Below are positions 22,991 through 34,525 of a stretch of 64,000 nucleotides of DNA, piece by piece. Every line of letters starts with the position of its first letter. Position 1 is the first letter of the stretch. This DNA comes from Asterella californica (taxonomy: Eukaryota; Streptophyta; Marchantiopsida; Marchantiales; Aytoniaceae): contig JAYKYS010000007.1 in NCBI GenBank assembly GCA_036924285.1, forward strand, positions 5,394,001 through 5,458,000, in the 5' to 3' direction. The notes beneath the pieces were generated by a model. It made no database searches, was not told the DNA's origin, and saw nothing but the letters and a program-made list of their open reading frames with translations. The position numbers and the translations under genes were made by a program.

Positions 22991-24550
22991 TAGATCTGGC
23001 ACATACCGTAGAATGTGCAGGTTTAGAGGGGGTGGATGTCGTACTACTTGACGGTTACATGCTACGCTTCTACTCCAACACTTGACTTTAGTAGTTCTAA
23101 AAGTTAGCTAAATATTACTTCTAGTCTTTTATGCATATGTTTGACACCTTTACATATGGTGTTAACACTAGTATGTTATACATTTTGAGTCTTAATAGGT
23201 TGATAGTATGTTATCTATTTTGCTCAAGCACTCGTACGTTGTGCAAGTGATTTCATACTTATCTATGTTGTTCAAAGTACAGAACTTAGGTTTACCATGT
23301 GGATAGAGTTTAAGCTCATGGGTTGTGCTTAAATGTCGCCCATGCATGCTTTCTAGCTTGTTTAAGTTATCTTTTAGAGTTACATGTCACTTTACATGTC
23401 TTTACAAGAAGTTTAAAGTTTACGTTGGTACTTTAGAGGCTTGACATGTAACCTATGTGTGAAGTTATGTTTCTACATGGATAGGGGGCACAAAAGGATA
23501 GGGAAGTGAAGCTATGAACTCCTATTGGTCTAATTTTTGTTCTTTGTGAAACTCTAAATTTAGAAGTAGAGATCTTAGGAGCAGTTCGATCTTTTGGTAA
23601 GGCATTTGAAGATCCAAGAGCATATGGTGAGAGAGCTCGTCGTGAAAGTGACTTTCAGTGAAAATTTTGATCGATTTGGAGCAATAAATAGAGAGTTATG
23701 CTAATTTGAAGTTAGGATTGGGTCATAATTGTATCACAATTGTTGATTTTGAGGATTTTGATGTCAATTGCAGCAAAATAGAGATAATCGCTTCAAACCA
23801 TCGTCGTTGCGTTCAATGTCAGTACGGCTACGACTGTCCAAAAGTTTCATGCCATTTAAGTGAATAATTCAAGGTGATCGTTGAAGCAGAGGGGGTCTGG
23901 AAAGCTCTCAATCTAGAGTAGCAACTTCCAAGCTCGAGATCTGGAGAACTGTGTACAACCAGCAAGTCATAGCATGGTTGTTCAGCATGTTGTAGACTAC
24001 AAATCTTGTAAGAATGAATAAAAGTTATTGAGTCATTTTTTTGTTCTAGCTCGAAGTAGCCATCTGGGTGCCAGAAATTACCGTAATTTTTTTAATCAAA
24101 ACGTTTTTGTCCATATCTCAATGCTTAGATTTGATCTCAAGCTGAAATTTTGTATGTGTGTTCAGTAAGACCTCCTTTACATGTAGGAGAAATTCAAAGT
24201 CTAAATCCTCATATGTTTCTTATTCTTGAGTGTTAAAATTCACCGTTTGATCTTATTACTACTTGATAGATCTGATTTTTGCTTTCTGAACATATTAGAG
24301 AACCCAACTACCTGTGTAAGTGCTTATAGTGCCAAGTTATAACTTGAAGCCTACGTCTTGAATAAACAACCACAACCAGAAGTCCACTGCTTTCTTAGAC
24401 AGATGTATCACACTCCGACAGTGGACAAAAATAGACAATTATTGACACTAGAGGTGAAACACCCACGAACAACCAAGGTAAAGAGGCTGAAGTGGGTGAC
24501 ACAGTTGGCACTTCTAAAGTGATGCAACAATAGATAACATGGCTAGTGCT
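22991..24550. other. Non-coding DNA, possibly LTR or 3' part of gypsy element B
   Basis: No protein-like frame. Directly follows the integrase C-terminus, so some of it may be 3' UTR and LTR, but the 5' partner needed to define an LTR was not found. Confidence 0.4.
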
Positions 24551-26200
24551 TCTACCATACCTATAAGACTCTTATAAAGGAGCTAGAGACTTTGCAAGCA
24601 AAGGTTCTATGTCTAGAAGAAGAGAAAGTCTACAACTCGTTTTGCTCTAAGCGACTGACGAATTGGTGATGTATGTTCCTTATCATCTTTTCCCGCACTT
24701 GTCTTCTTGGGACTTGCAATTTTCTCCCTTCTGCTTAAGCTTTTAGCATTCTCTTATTGAATAAGTTCATCTTCAATGGGTGCGAACGAAGTCAACAGTT
24801 TTAACGATGACAACTTCCGTTTATATCTCAACCCAAGATCTTTGTGCTAGGATGTGAACTTTGTGAAGAGTCATAGAAGGATGAATCATAAATTAGCACG
24901 GAAGGTCACCGATGTTCTTCTTAGTAAAGCTGATCATTATAAGTCGCACTTCAACATCTTGAGAACGAGAATAGGCAGTTGGAGTTGAAAGTTGTTGCAA
25001 TGGTTGCAAATGAGGATACTTTGGGGTCGATGTTCAAGTTCTCAACAAGGAGTATTCAACTAGACGGTCATCCTCATCTCTTTGCGAAATTCAACGACAT
25101 GAATGTGATTGTCAAAGACCGTCATATGAATTCATACCCTCCAGGGATAGATGAGTTTGAGAAAAATCTGAGCAAATTTGACAACATACAAGAGACCAAT
25201 AGAAGACAACAAGATTAGAAGAGATGTTGTCCAATTGGTCAAGTCATATTGACTTCCTCTCGAGTGTGACATCTGGAACATGCAAATAGTGCATATCATT
25301 ACAACTGCTTTTGGACACATGCATCTAGAAGGAAGAGATGTGCATGTTGCAAAACAACTTTTATGGACGATACATATAAACTATTTTGTACCAAGTTTAA
25401 ATCGGAGAGGGAAGTCGTGATCGATCTTAACACTAGAGAGCGGATCCAAGGCATTCAACCCACGTCGACAAAAGATGATCCCGAAGACAATGATAGACGT
25501 CGAAACAAAGTAGAGATAATGTACAAATATCGCTTTAATAAGAACTTGAGATAAGAAGTGCACTCTCAGCTACGTATATGATATGTTTTTGACGGACAAG
25601 AGCTGATCAAGGGTATATGAAGTCTCATTTTGGCAAAAAGAGTAGCTTGTGAGAAGAAGCACAACAAGATTTGTGATAGACTTCGAGTAAGTGAAGAGGT
25701 GGTGTTTGACTCTTATGTCAATACAAATGATGATCTAAACATTTGATCACTCATTGGTGGACTAGACCAAACCGTCTTGAAAACTTGTATCATAACATTG
25801 AGTTTGAAGATCCAATGCAATGTTCAAACTGGGAAGACGATCTTTCGGTGCATGTGACAAGAGCACTCTAGTGAGCACTTTTTGAACAAGTGTTTGAAGG
25901 TGAGGTTAGCACTCATTTTGCAAGAGTGCAAGTTTCCAAGATGCACACGGTGAACATGTTGAAATTTCAAAAGATGAAGCTAGACCTTTGACATGTAAGT
26001 ACTACAATGTCGTGTTGTGGATCGACTATGGTGGGAAACTAGTGCTTTAGAGAACATTTTCCTCAACTTGCTCAAAACAAAGTTTTGACAATATCATTGC
26101 GTATGTCTTGTCGAGTATACCAAAATTGGTTCTTCAATCATTGCAAACCAAGCTGCCAGAAAAGTTTAGGGGAGTCTAAGATTTTAAAGTTTGGCATGAC
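24551..26200 (+). other. Decayed coding-like stretch of unknown origin
   Basis: Fragments of open frame in mixed phases (24979-25218, 25363-25554 and shorter ones to about 25960) read like an old protein: ELETLQAKVLCLEEEK, then STRSIQLDGHPHLFAKFNDM, then TRERIQGIQPTSTKDDPEDN. I do not recognise a family. A mobile-element protein is the likeliest source, given the neighbourhood. Stops are frequent and no start can be defended. Confidence 0.3.
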
Positions 26201-28213
26201 TTGGCATTGACACGACATTCGATGTCGTTTTGTGGTTCAGCTCTTGTGTGAGATTCGCATAGAACTTAGGATGTGTTTTTTTTCGTTGAAACATTTTGAC
26301 ATGTTGTCCTCCTTGTAAGTGTGTGTATGGTATTCTCCAATTTGAGAATGGGACAACACGTCACCGTAGCAATATATGTTGTGGTGAAATAAAGTTCATT
26401 TGTTGATGCATGTGCTTCCTAAAGCTTATATGCTCCCAAACTTGACAAACTCATGAATTCGTCACCAAAATACGCAACTAACCACTGTCGAAAAGGATCG
26501 CGGTGCATACAATGAAGCTTGATGTGAAATAGATTTGAGAAAGGAAGATCTGGAGCCGATATCAGACCTCCGTCTATAACCACCACTCCCACAGTTCTTC
26601 AGTCCTCCATGCAGATCATCGAGAAACCCTCACGAATCACTAAGATAGAATGTCTTATGAACCCTTGACCCACCACTTTTATACCCAAATTTGACGATAA
26701 AGACCACTGAAATGAACGTGCACAGACTGCTGATTCGGCACGTTTCACTACCGTACGATCACTTAAATAGATAATCACGACATGACATCCATTACACCGT
26801 TTGGTGAGTTACACGATAAGGTTCACCATCTGTCCTCCCAACTGTGCATTGGAGCTTCAAATGTTTCAAATGCACCTTTTGTTTCTCTCAAAAAGTTATT
26901 TACACTAAACTAAAAGTGTCTATTTTTGTTTTTTGGACCCTAAATAATAGCAGGACACTTGTCCTCACCTGAGTTTTTCGAGTGTATTTCTCAGCAAGAA
27001 AAGATCTATCCATCCAAGTTTATAAACATAAGCTCGACGAGAAGTATCCATTGGATTCCACACATACAAAATAATAACAATCCATAATATTATTATATAC
27101 AATGTTTTCTCAACTATCATATTACTGAAATAACTGAATAAAAATTTGATCTTGGACATCAAATATCAACATCTTTTACATACTTACCTACTCCTAACTG
27201 AGATTTGTAGCTCAAATGATCAAGTATTGCAAATCATAGATGATTTCAAGACAAGATCACGTAGTTAATTGGTTTGAATGGATGCAACCAGCCTTGTATG
27301 GTTTGATGACGAATCAATAACACTAGATAATACTGGTCCAAATGGTCAGTCATCCTAATCCGAATGAGGAACGTGAGTGCAACCTACATAACCAGTAATT
27401 ATCTAGTCCATCATCTAGTGCTCAACTATATTATGATCAAATCTCAAGGAGAGACTTTGGATCGAGAACAAGAGAGTGATGATAAGAAGACACCTCATAA
27501 AATGAGAGAATGAGTTCTCAAAAGATTCATTCTTATATACTAGGAGAGACTAACGAATAAGAAATGCATGAGAAAAAAAGTCTCAACTAAATATTCATTG
27601 CTAACATTAAGTCCTAATTATGTTTCATGTGATTGGTTGAAACATGTTTAACTACCCTAGTAGTAGGCTAGTAGGCATATCTAAATATTCCCTAGAGCCT
27701 CAAATCCTCTTGTGTTGTAAGCAAAATTTGGCAAAAAAGACGGTGCATTCAGCTTCCCTCTTCCCTATTCGTTGCTAAATATGCAGAAACAACAAAAAAG
27801 ATGACTCCGCCACTCTGATCGTCGACAGGTACGTTCTTAGCACAGGATGACGGACTGCCGGTGATTTCCGGGGTGATGAGACTTGGTGATGACCGAGGTG
27901 ACGAGGATGGTGAGGGTGGGATGTTGGACCGCCGGCAGTCCGAATGGAGTGAAGGGTGGTGGGGTTGGGACGGCGGACCGCCAGCGATTAGTAAGCGAGT
28001 ACAACCACCGTCACTCATGCATAAAATCGATGGATCATCGACAGTATTCTTCTCAGTCACGTAATAGTAACATCTCTGTTTACTTTTTTCATTAAAGATT
28101 CAAAAATATTTAGATATTTAATAAAATTAAAAAAAAAGTTCAAGATTTTACTGAATTTAGTAAGTTTTGGTGTATCCAACCAAAATTTTGGTTTGGTCAA
28201 AACTTGATAACAA
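26201..28213. other. AT-rich intergenic DNA
   Basis: No gene recognised. 27749-28090 is locally GC-rich with overlapping frames on both strands that carry low-complexity GGDDR-like text; this looks like composition rather than coding. Confidence 0.5.
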
Positions 28214-28386
28214 ATCTCGCTATATTTCATTCATTCTTTTTTCTTTTACTATTTCTATTTTATTTTCTTACGGGACATGGAGTAGAGAGGCCTCGGAACC
28301 TTTATAGGTTCCGAGGCCCCTCTACTCGATCAGCAAAGGTAGTTTTAAATACAATCAGGCGGACGGCCTGATCTCGCTATATTTCA
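28214..28386. repeat. 21-bp stem hairpin inside a pair of 16-bp direct repeats
   Basis: ATCTCGCTATATTTCA occurs at 28214-28229 and again exactly at 28371-28386. Between them, 28280-28300 and 28307-28327 form a 21-bp inverted repeat with one mismatch and a 6-nt loop (TTTATA). The GC-rich stem includes GGCCTCGGAACC. A second small stem, TCAGGC/GCCTGA, lies at 28356-28372. Confidence 0.88.
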
Positions 28387-29404
28387 CTGATAAGTAGTTC
28401 TAGGTTTTCAAAGTTTATAATCCACACATGCAGAAGCGACTAGGATGCGACAAAATCTGTCGGGTAGTCACATGGTACCTACGTATCTTGTTAGTTTTGA
28501 CAGGTTAACCTACTAGTTATGTTGCATGCATATTCAGCATGCTCATGAATTTATTTATTTATTTATTCTCGTAAAAGATGACAGTATACGCAAGCGCTTT
28601 ATTCTTGAAGGACAAAAGAACACATGCTCATTAATTTATAGTCTAACCTTTCTTTCAGAAAAAGTTAGGTTAAACTCCTGTAGCTTGAGAAATGCATGTA
28701 TGTTTGCTTAACTGCATGCATATTTTCACCTTCTTCCAAGTTCGGAAGACGGGAAATATGCAAACGCATCAATTTATGCACTAACCCTTTCTCCTGGAAG
28801 GATTAGTGCAAAAATTAACATTAACAAAACTTAATATTGTTATTCGTCTAGGGCCATCGGCTTTTTGCATGTATTTTTGCATCCTCTGCTTATGGATTTT
28901 TGAATCACAGTAACCAAATGTACGATAGGAAATCTAGTTTATTTATAGATTATAATATTAATAATTTAAATTTAACTGTTTAAACATGACACTAAATCCA
29001 GTTAACATTTCTAGTTCCCTTCACGCCCCTTCATTTTACAATCTCTTTATAATCAACTACGTATGTGACTATTATTTTTAAACTGTACTGAAGCCTGTCA
29101 TCTCTGACCAGCTTATAACCAATTATTTTTGATAATTTAATAACTACATGGACGTTTATCATTTTCTTTGTGTTGGCCGGAAATGCAGTTTGCATGCATA
29201 TTGGGTTGTGTAGTAGATACACCGCTGGAGGAGGGAGTTATTTATGTTGATAAACCATAACCCTTCAGAGATAACATGAACTATCTATCTTTTCTTCAGT
29301 ATGGATATATATATTATCTATTAATGCAGGTTCTTCTTTGACCCGAGACTAAACATTGGTATATCATTTTTGCCATCCTAAACAGCAAAAAATTATTTTA
29401 TAAG
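28387..29404. other. AT-rich DNA with scattered CATGCA motifs
   Basis: No gene seen. GCATGCAT-type motifs occur near 28524, 28712 and 29193. In seed-plant promoters such RY motifs can be regulatory, but no gene lies nearby, so no role is claimed. Confidence 0.45.
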
Positions 29405-29790
29405 ACTCTTAGAAAAAATGTGAGACTTGATCGGACCACTCTTATAATTCTTTACTTGATCAGATCTCTCACCTGGAGTTGTCAGTCATACAGATCCCTT
29501 TGCATAGTAAAAAGTATGTGTTAGTAAAAAGACCTATACATACATAAACAAGTTAACCAACAATATAAAATTAATTTTTCCGGATCTCTTCTCGCGTCAT
29601 TGATCTTGTCAAAAAGTGAAACAAGTCTCAAATTTTGATGTGACTAAGCAACATGACTTGTATAACCGGTAACTCCAGATAAAAAATCTAATCAAGCAGA
29701 AAATTATTAGAGGCGTCTGATCAGTTCCAAGATTTGTTATATGGGTGGTCTGATCAAGTAAATCTCTGTACTAAACAGTAGTTTGTAAAC
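29405..29790. repeat. Large imperfect inverted repeat (MITE- or foldback-like)
   Basis: The left arm (about 29405-29540) resembles the reverse complement of the right arm (about 29600-29790). Matching blocks include CTTGATCGGACCAC with its counterpart GTGGTCTGATCAAG, CTTGATCAGATC with its diverged partner, CTGGAGTT with AACTCCAG, and inner CGGATCTCTTCTCGCGTC. The transcript would fold into a long imperfect hairpin. No coding capacity is visible. Confidence 0.65.
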
Positions 29791-31009
29791 TTTTTGAGCC
29801 TAAACATGTAATGATAACCAGTTTGTGTTGACTACGGTAGCCTCTTTTTTCCTACCTCTTTCTTCAGGTTTTTATTCTTCATCCTTATATTTTTTTCTTT
29901 TTGCCTTGGCTCCTTTTGTGTCATCTCTTGTTTTATTGCAAATATATCAAGAATGTTATTCTGGCAGATTGAAAGTATAAGCTACGGTAGTGTACCTGTT
30001 CATTTGAGGCTTTGTCTCCTCCATTAAAGATTAATGAAGTACAGATGCGTGTGAGATCCGGCGGGATGTGACCGAGTAGAGCAGGGATGGAGGGACAAGA
30101 AGATATGAATCCATATCCTAACGTTTTAGCCAACGATCGATAGCATAGTGATGAGAAATTAGTTCTGAGGATCAAAGTTCTATAAATAATTATTTTTCTT
30201 GTGTCATTGCAGAAAGCTTGCTTAAAGTTCTTGCTTTCCAGTTGGATGCGGACTCAGACGTCGTGTTAGGGTACTTGTTGATATTTATAATTTAACCAAA
30301 ACATATACATTCTCTCGGTTTAGGATTTAGTCAAAACCAAGAGTCTTTAAACCCTGAGTATGACTACAAGTGCTCGGTGACCCAGAAGAACTTATTCTGC
30401 GAGTTTGCTTTCAGAGAACTGAGAGATTTAACTGTGATGCAGAAAATAATTTCGGTGATTACAATCTTCATCTCAACTTGGAATCTATGAAATAAAGAAT
30501 CAAATTAAAGCTACTCACCAGCTTTACAAGTTATGATTCAAATAGTATTGACAGAGAATAATAAGAGGAAGATTTTGAGGTTTTTTGGAGCAAAATATAC
30601 TTGTTTTCTCAGACTCAAAGAACACTATGAAGAGGAAAAGAAATATTCTCTTTGTGCTATACTCATACTCGAGGTTTAATGGGCAGCGATAGCACGCAAG
30701 GTCATTCATACGTACTATCTCGTCATTTAATGATTAATAGAAGAAGCTTAGTACTATGGACATGTTCAATCTTGTTACAAATATATTCTTACAGATATAA
30801 AAATATAATGATCAGTCAAGAAAAAAAAATAGAGTGGAAATCTTTCCTTGAAGTTAACACAATTTTATACCCGCAGCTATTTATACTTGATCTTGAGATA
30901 GGAAGTACTTCTGCAATACATGATCAAGTGAATCCATCAAACAAAGCAACAACAACTAAGGTAGTAAAAGCAGTTACTATCTTTATGAAACTTTTATAGG
31001 CACAGGAAC
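29791..31009. other. Intergenic DNA before the gypsy gag remnant
   Basis: Short frames (30652-30999 and others) have no recognisable content. The region may include the leader of the retroelement that follows. Confidence 0.45.
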
Positions 31010-31900
31010 TGATATCTCAAGCACTGGTACAAGAACTTCTTTCCTTAACTCTAGTTGCTCAGAAAGACAATATTGTTCCTTACTTGCAGCCAACGGCCTG
31101 ACCATCATTGTTCAAGAAGAGGCAAACAACAGCAGGAATTGCCCATGCTGTTCCTGTACACGTTGCAATACCAATAGTGATCTCAACATCTGTTAAGATA
31201 GCTAATCTAGTTCCATGAACTACATCAGTTCGCACTATGGTAGCGGAACTCATCACTAAACATGGTTATCCCAAGTTCAGAGGAGGATCTTCAGATGATG
31301 ACGAAGATGCAAATGCAAACGTTAAGTTGCTTGAATCTGTATCAATAACAATAAGGAGGTAGCTGAACCAGACTACCTACAAACTTTTCCAAGTCTTCTT
31401 TGGAAGCGAACATGCAGCTGGATAATCATGTATCAAGAGATATGGACACTTGGGACAAGCTGAAGATGAAGTTCTTGGAGCGGTCCAGGGAGATCAGGTA
31501 TAATTGAGAGTGTCAAGAAAGCTAATGCGTTCGGTAAGAGGACGTAAGGAGAGTTTGAAAGACTATGTTTAGAGATTTTATACTCTGTTTTGAGGAAGAT
31601 CGTGACGAATCTGACTGATTGACGGAAGCTATCCAAATAAAACGGAAAGAGAAGTATGATTAAAAGACACGTAAGATGGATATCAAAGATGGAGATTTAG
31701 TGTTGTTGTATGACAATATGTTTACTAAGTCTCCAAGAAAGTTATACTTACATTAGATGGGTCCTTATAAAGTATCGCATCATTATAGTAATGGTTCAGT
31801 TCAGTTGGAAGATCTTGATGAGACTTTGTTAGCCACTCGAGTGAATGAGTGGAGAATCAAGTATTACTACTCTTGAGTGTTCGCAAGGTCGCTTCAAAAT
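31010..31900 (+). pseudogene. Ty3/gypsy gag joined to integrase C-terminus (internal deletion)
   Basis: From about 31230 to 31610 broken frames read like Retrotrans_gag text: KHGYPKFRGGSSDDDED, YKLFQVFFGSEHAA, TWDKLKMKFLER and a repeat-rich continuation. Near 31610-31640 the text switches to LTEAIQIKRKEKYD and then MDIKDGDLVLLYDN and MGPYKVSHHYSNGSVQLEDL. That is the gypsy integrase C-terminal domain and matches the fragment at 59914-60381. Protease, RT, RNase H and the integrase core are missing between them. Several stops are present. This is a deletion derivative of a gypsy lineage different from elements A and B. Confidence 0.8.
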
Positions 31901-31902
31901 TG

Positions 31903-31949
31903 AAATCCAAAGCTTCACATACTCCCCCTCTATGTGAAGCCTTGGATTT
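31903..31949. repeat. 18-bp inverted repeat containing an inverted polypurine tract
   Basis: 31903-31920 and 31932-31949 pair with one mismatch around ACTCCCCCTCT. At the related element near 60335 the normal order is GAGAGGGGGAGTA followed by TATGAAGCCTTG. Here the polypurine tract and the first bases of the presumed LTR are present in inverted orientation and directly followed by a forward copy of the same LTR bases. Confidence 0.8.
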
Positions 31950-33473
31950 TCATTGTTCTTGAACTTTTGTTTTTTTAGTAAAGAATTAGATTAGTTAACA
32001 TGAAGAGATAGAATAATTTTAGTTGTAGTATAGAGTTACTTCTTCGAAGTAGTATTCTTAACGGAAATGAAAAAGCTATGTATACAAAGTGCAAATCTTG
32101 TGTTTGGCAGTCTAGTTGGATTCTACATACAAACAATCTTCATTTTCTTTTTCACTTTCAAATTTAAAGATCATCTCTAAGTTGAGAGTTAGGAATTGAC
32201 GAAGTCGGACTGCGCCGAAGTCAATGAGAGCGTGCACCTCGGGATTGAGAAGTGAGATTTTAAGAAGAATTACTTCAGACTTCATCTTCTGAGAGAATGC
32301 GGTGAGTGTAAACGGCGAGGAAGATACCAGCAAGACTGAAAGTCCTTTGCAATGAAAGGGTCTGATCTTTGGTCGTATGCGAGACAACCCAAAGACTTGG
32401 AGTTGTCTTTCCTACTGCAGAATTGATGTATTGTGTTGACAAACCTCGTGAATGAGATTTTGATCTGTCGAGGACATTCTTCACTCGGACCACGAGGAAC
32501 CGAAACTTCATTTTCAAGATCGACGAAGCATGCAAAGAAAGCGATCTCATGTATGACAACACCACAAGGTCGACTTTGGATAAAGTGACGGAGTATTCAC
32601 GGTTGTTCATGAAGATGCCAGTCGAGACGAATGACTTCAAGGTGTCATATTACAAAGAACCGTTCTTATGAGCCTATGGAGCATCACTGTTGTATTTTGC
32701 TTGTAAGCCTGCATGTTTTTTTGCTGCTTAATGTATTTTTCACTAAACTGTTTTTAGAACCATTTGGTGTTGATAATTTGCTGGTATCTGTAAATGTTTG
32801 TCTTCTTCTCCTCATCCAGAAGTGCAATTTGGAACAATTAAATTTAAATTTATTTTTATTTTATTGGATTGAAAACGTTTATCAAACTAGAACGAATATC
32901 TAAAACTTTTGACTTTTAAACCTTAAAATGGCAAGTGGACTAAGAACATGCAGTGACTTCTCGTTTGGTGATGGAATCGACATGTGAATACTTAACTGAA
33001 ACCCTTGAAGAGTTTCGTCTTTTGTGTTTTTTTTCTCACTAATTAGATTAGTATTGACAGAGAACCATGGAGTTGAAATTAGATTGTGTCTTTTATCTTT
33101 TTCTGAAGAGACGATATTTTCTATGACCTAAAGTACAAAGGACAAAAGGAAAATCTTTTTCCTCCCTTTATAAGCATGTCTGTGGTTTAAACCTTCAATG
33201 TCCATATAGTACGTAACTAGAGTTATCTAGCTAGAAACTAATCCTTTCAACTACTTATGCGTACAAAAAAGTTAGAAGTTAAAATATTACTTATGCGCAT
33301 GCGTACAAAACATTGTTATACAACACATAGTAATGAAGCAGATAGAACTGTGAAATCGCGTGGAACTGATGATATTTCTTCATAATTGTTGCATAACAAA
33401 ACATACATAAAGTCTACATATTATTTGCCCAAGAAAAAAGTGAAACATAAACTAATCAAAGTAAATTAAGCGC
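31950..33473. other. Possible LTR remnant and intergenic DNA
   Basis: The first part follows a gypsy integrase and polypurine tract and may be LTR. A plus-strand frame at about 32464-32670 (FIFKIDEACKESDLMYDN) looks protein-like for about 65 codons but I cannot assign it. A short duplication containing ACTTATGCG and TACAAAA occurs near 33255-33310. Confidence 0.4.
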
Positions 33474-34525
33474 TTGCGTCAGGTTTTTCATCGCCTGCGA
33501 TCTGAGCTTGGATTGTTCTTCGCGATCGGTGAGCCAAGCTCTTCGTTCTTGGTGCCTACGCGATCAGGGAGTCCTCATGTACGCATAGGAGAAAACTGTA
33601 CTTGGATTGTTGGTTTGGGTGTGGTGAGCAAGTTTGAGCCGCAGGGAGCTAATTTACGTCAGTTTTTTACAACCTGCGATCAAATTTCTTGCGTGGTTTT
33701 GCAAGGGGAACTCCAAACGACTTGTTTGGAGTCTTGTTGGGTTCAAGGTAGCTAGATCTATCTGCCAGGGAAGACGGATATCAGTTTAGACGATCCGTTT
33801 GTGCGATGTGTGCGGTTTTAAACCGCAGGGAGGAATTTTTGAAGGTTCGGTCACCTACGACCGAAAATCGACGATATCTCGGCTGTTGGGAGTCGAATCT
33901 GAAGGTTTCCTGGGTTAACGGAGTCAGCGGAGGAGACCCTATCGACATCTGAAGTCCGTTCAGCGAAAGGAGGAAGTCCACAGATAGGTCTTTTTCGGTT
34001 TCTTCGCTAAGGATTTTGCTCTTTTGAGTTCGTTAGAGTTCCGGTTGGCTGTATACAGCTTGTGGTAGCTAGCTTTAGCTAAGAGCTTATACATGGATGT
34101 GGTTTGGACTTGGGTTTGGATCGCGTCATACTGCTGTGGCTCTGTTTGTTAGCAAAGAGAAGTTTCTCTTGCTTTGAGCTACGCTTCGGTGGTTTTGGGT
34201 CAGGGTTGTGATTCAAGGGTTGCTTTTAGGGGCTTTTGAAGCATGTTATAGATTGCTCTGGTCTGGTTCTCAATTTTGTGCTCTTAGGAAAAAGAACCGG
34301 CAGTGTACATACATTTGGAGTGTATATATCGCAGCGTTCGTTTTCGTGGTTGTTTTTCTCTGTCTTGTCTCTGTTTCAGCACACAACATCTCCACAGCCA
34401 GGAACTTCGCATTTTCCGGACATCCTTCACGCAATATCCGACACGATATCGATGATGAACTCGACGTGAAGGTCTGGGGTGGAGATTTCTTCTGTGTGTG
34501 AACTTTGAAGAAGAGATTGGCAGTC
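33474..34525 (+). other. Presumed LTR or leader of gypsy element A
   Basis: Composition matches the retroelement that follows rather than the AT-rich DNA upstream. Weakly repeated blocks about 180 bp apart start near 33477, 33657 and 33836 (CGTCAG..TTTTT..CCTGCGATC; CCGCAGGGAG). A TATATATC occurs near 34323. No matching 3' copy was found, so it cannot be called an LTR with confidence. Confidence 0.4.

Noticed and set aside
32464..32670. Protein-like plus-strand frame (FIFKIDEACKESDLMYDN)
   Set aside because: Considered as an exon of an RNA polymerase subunit-like protein, but the resemblance is too weak and no neighbouring exons were found.
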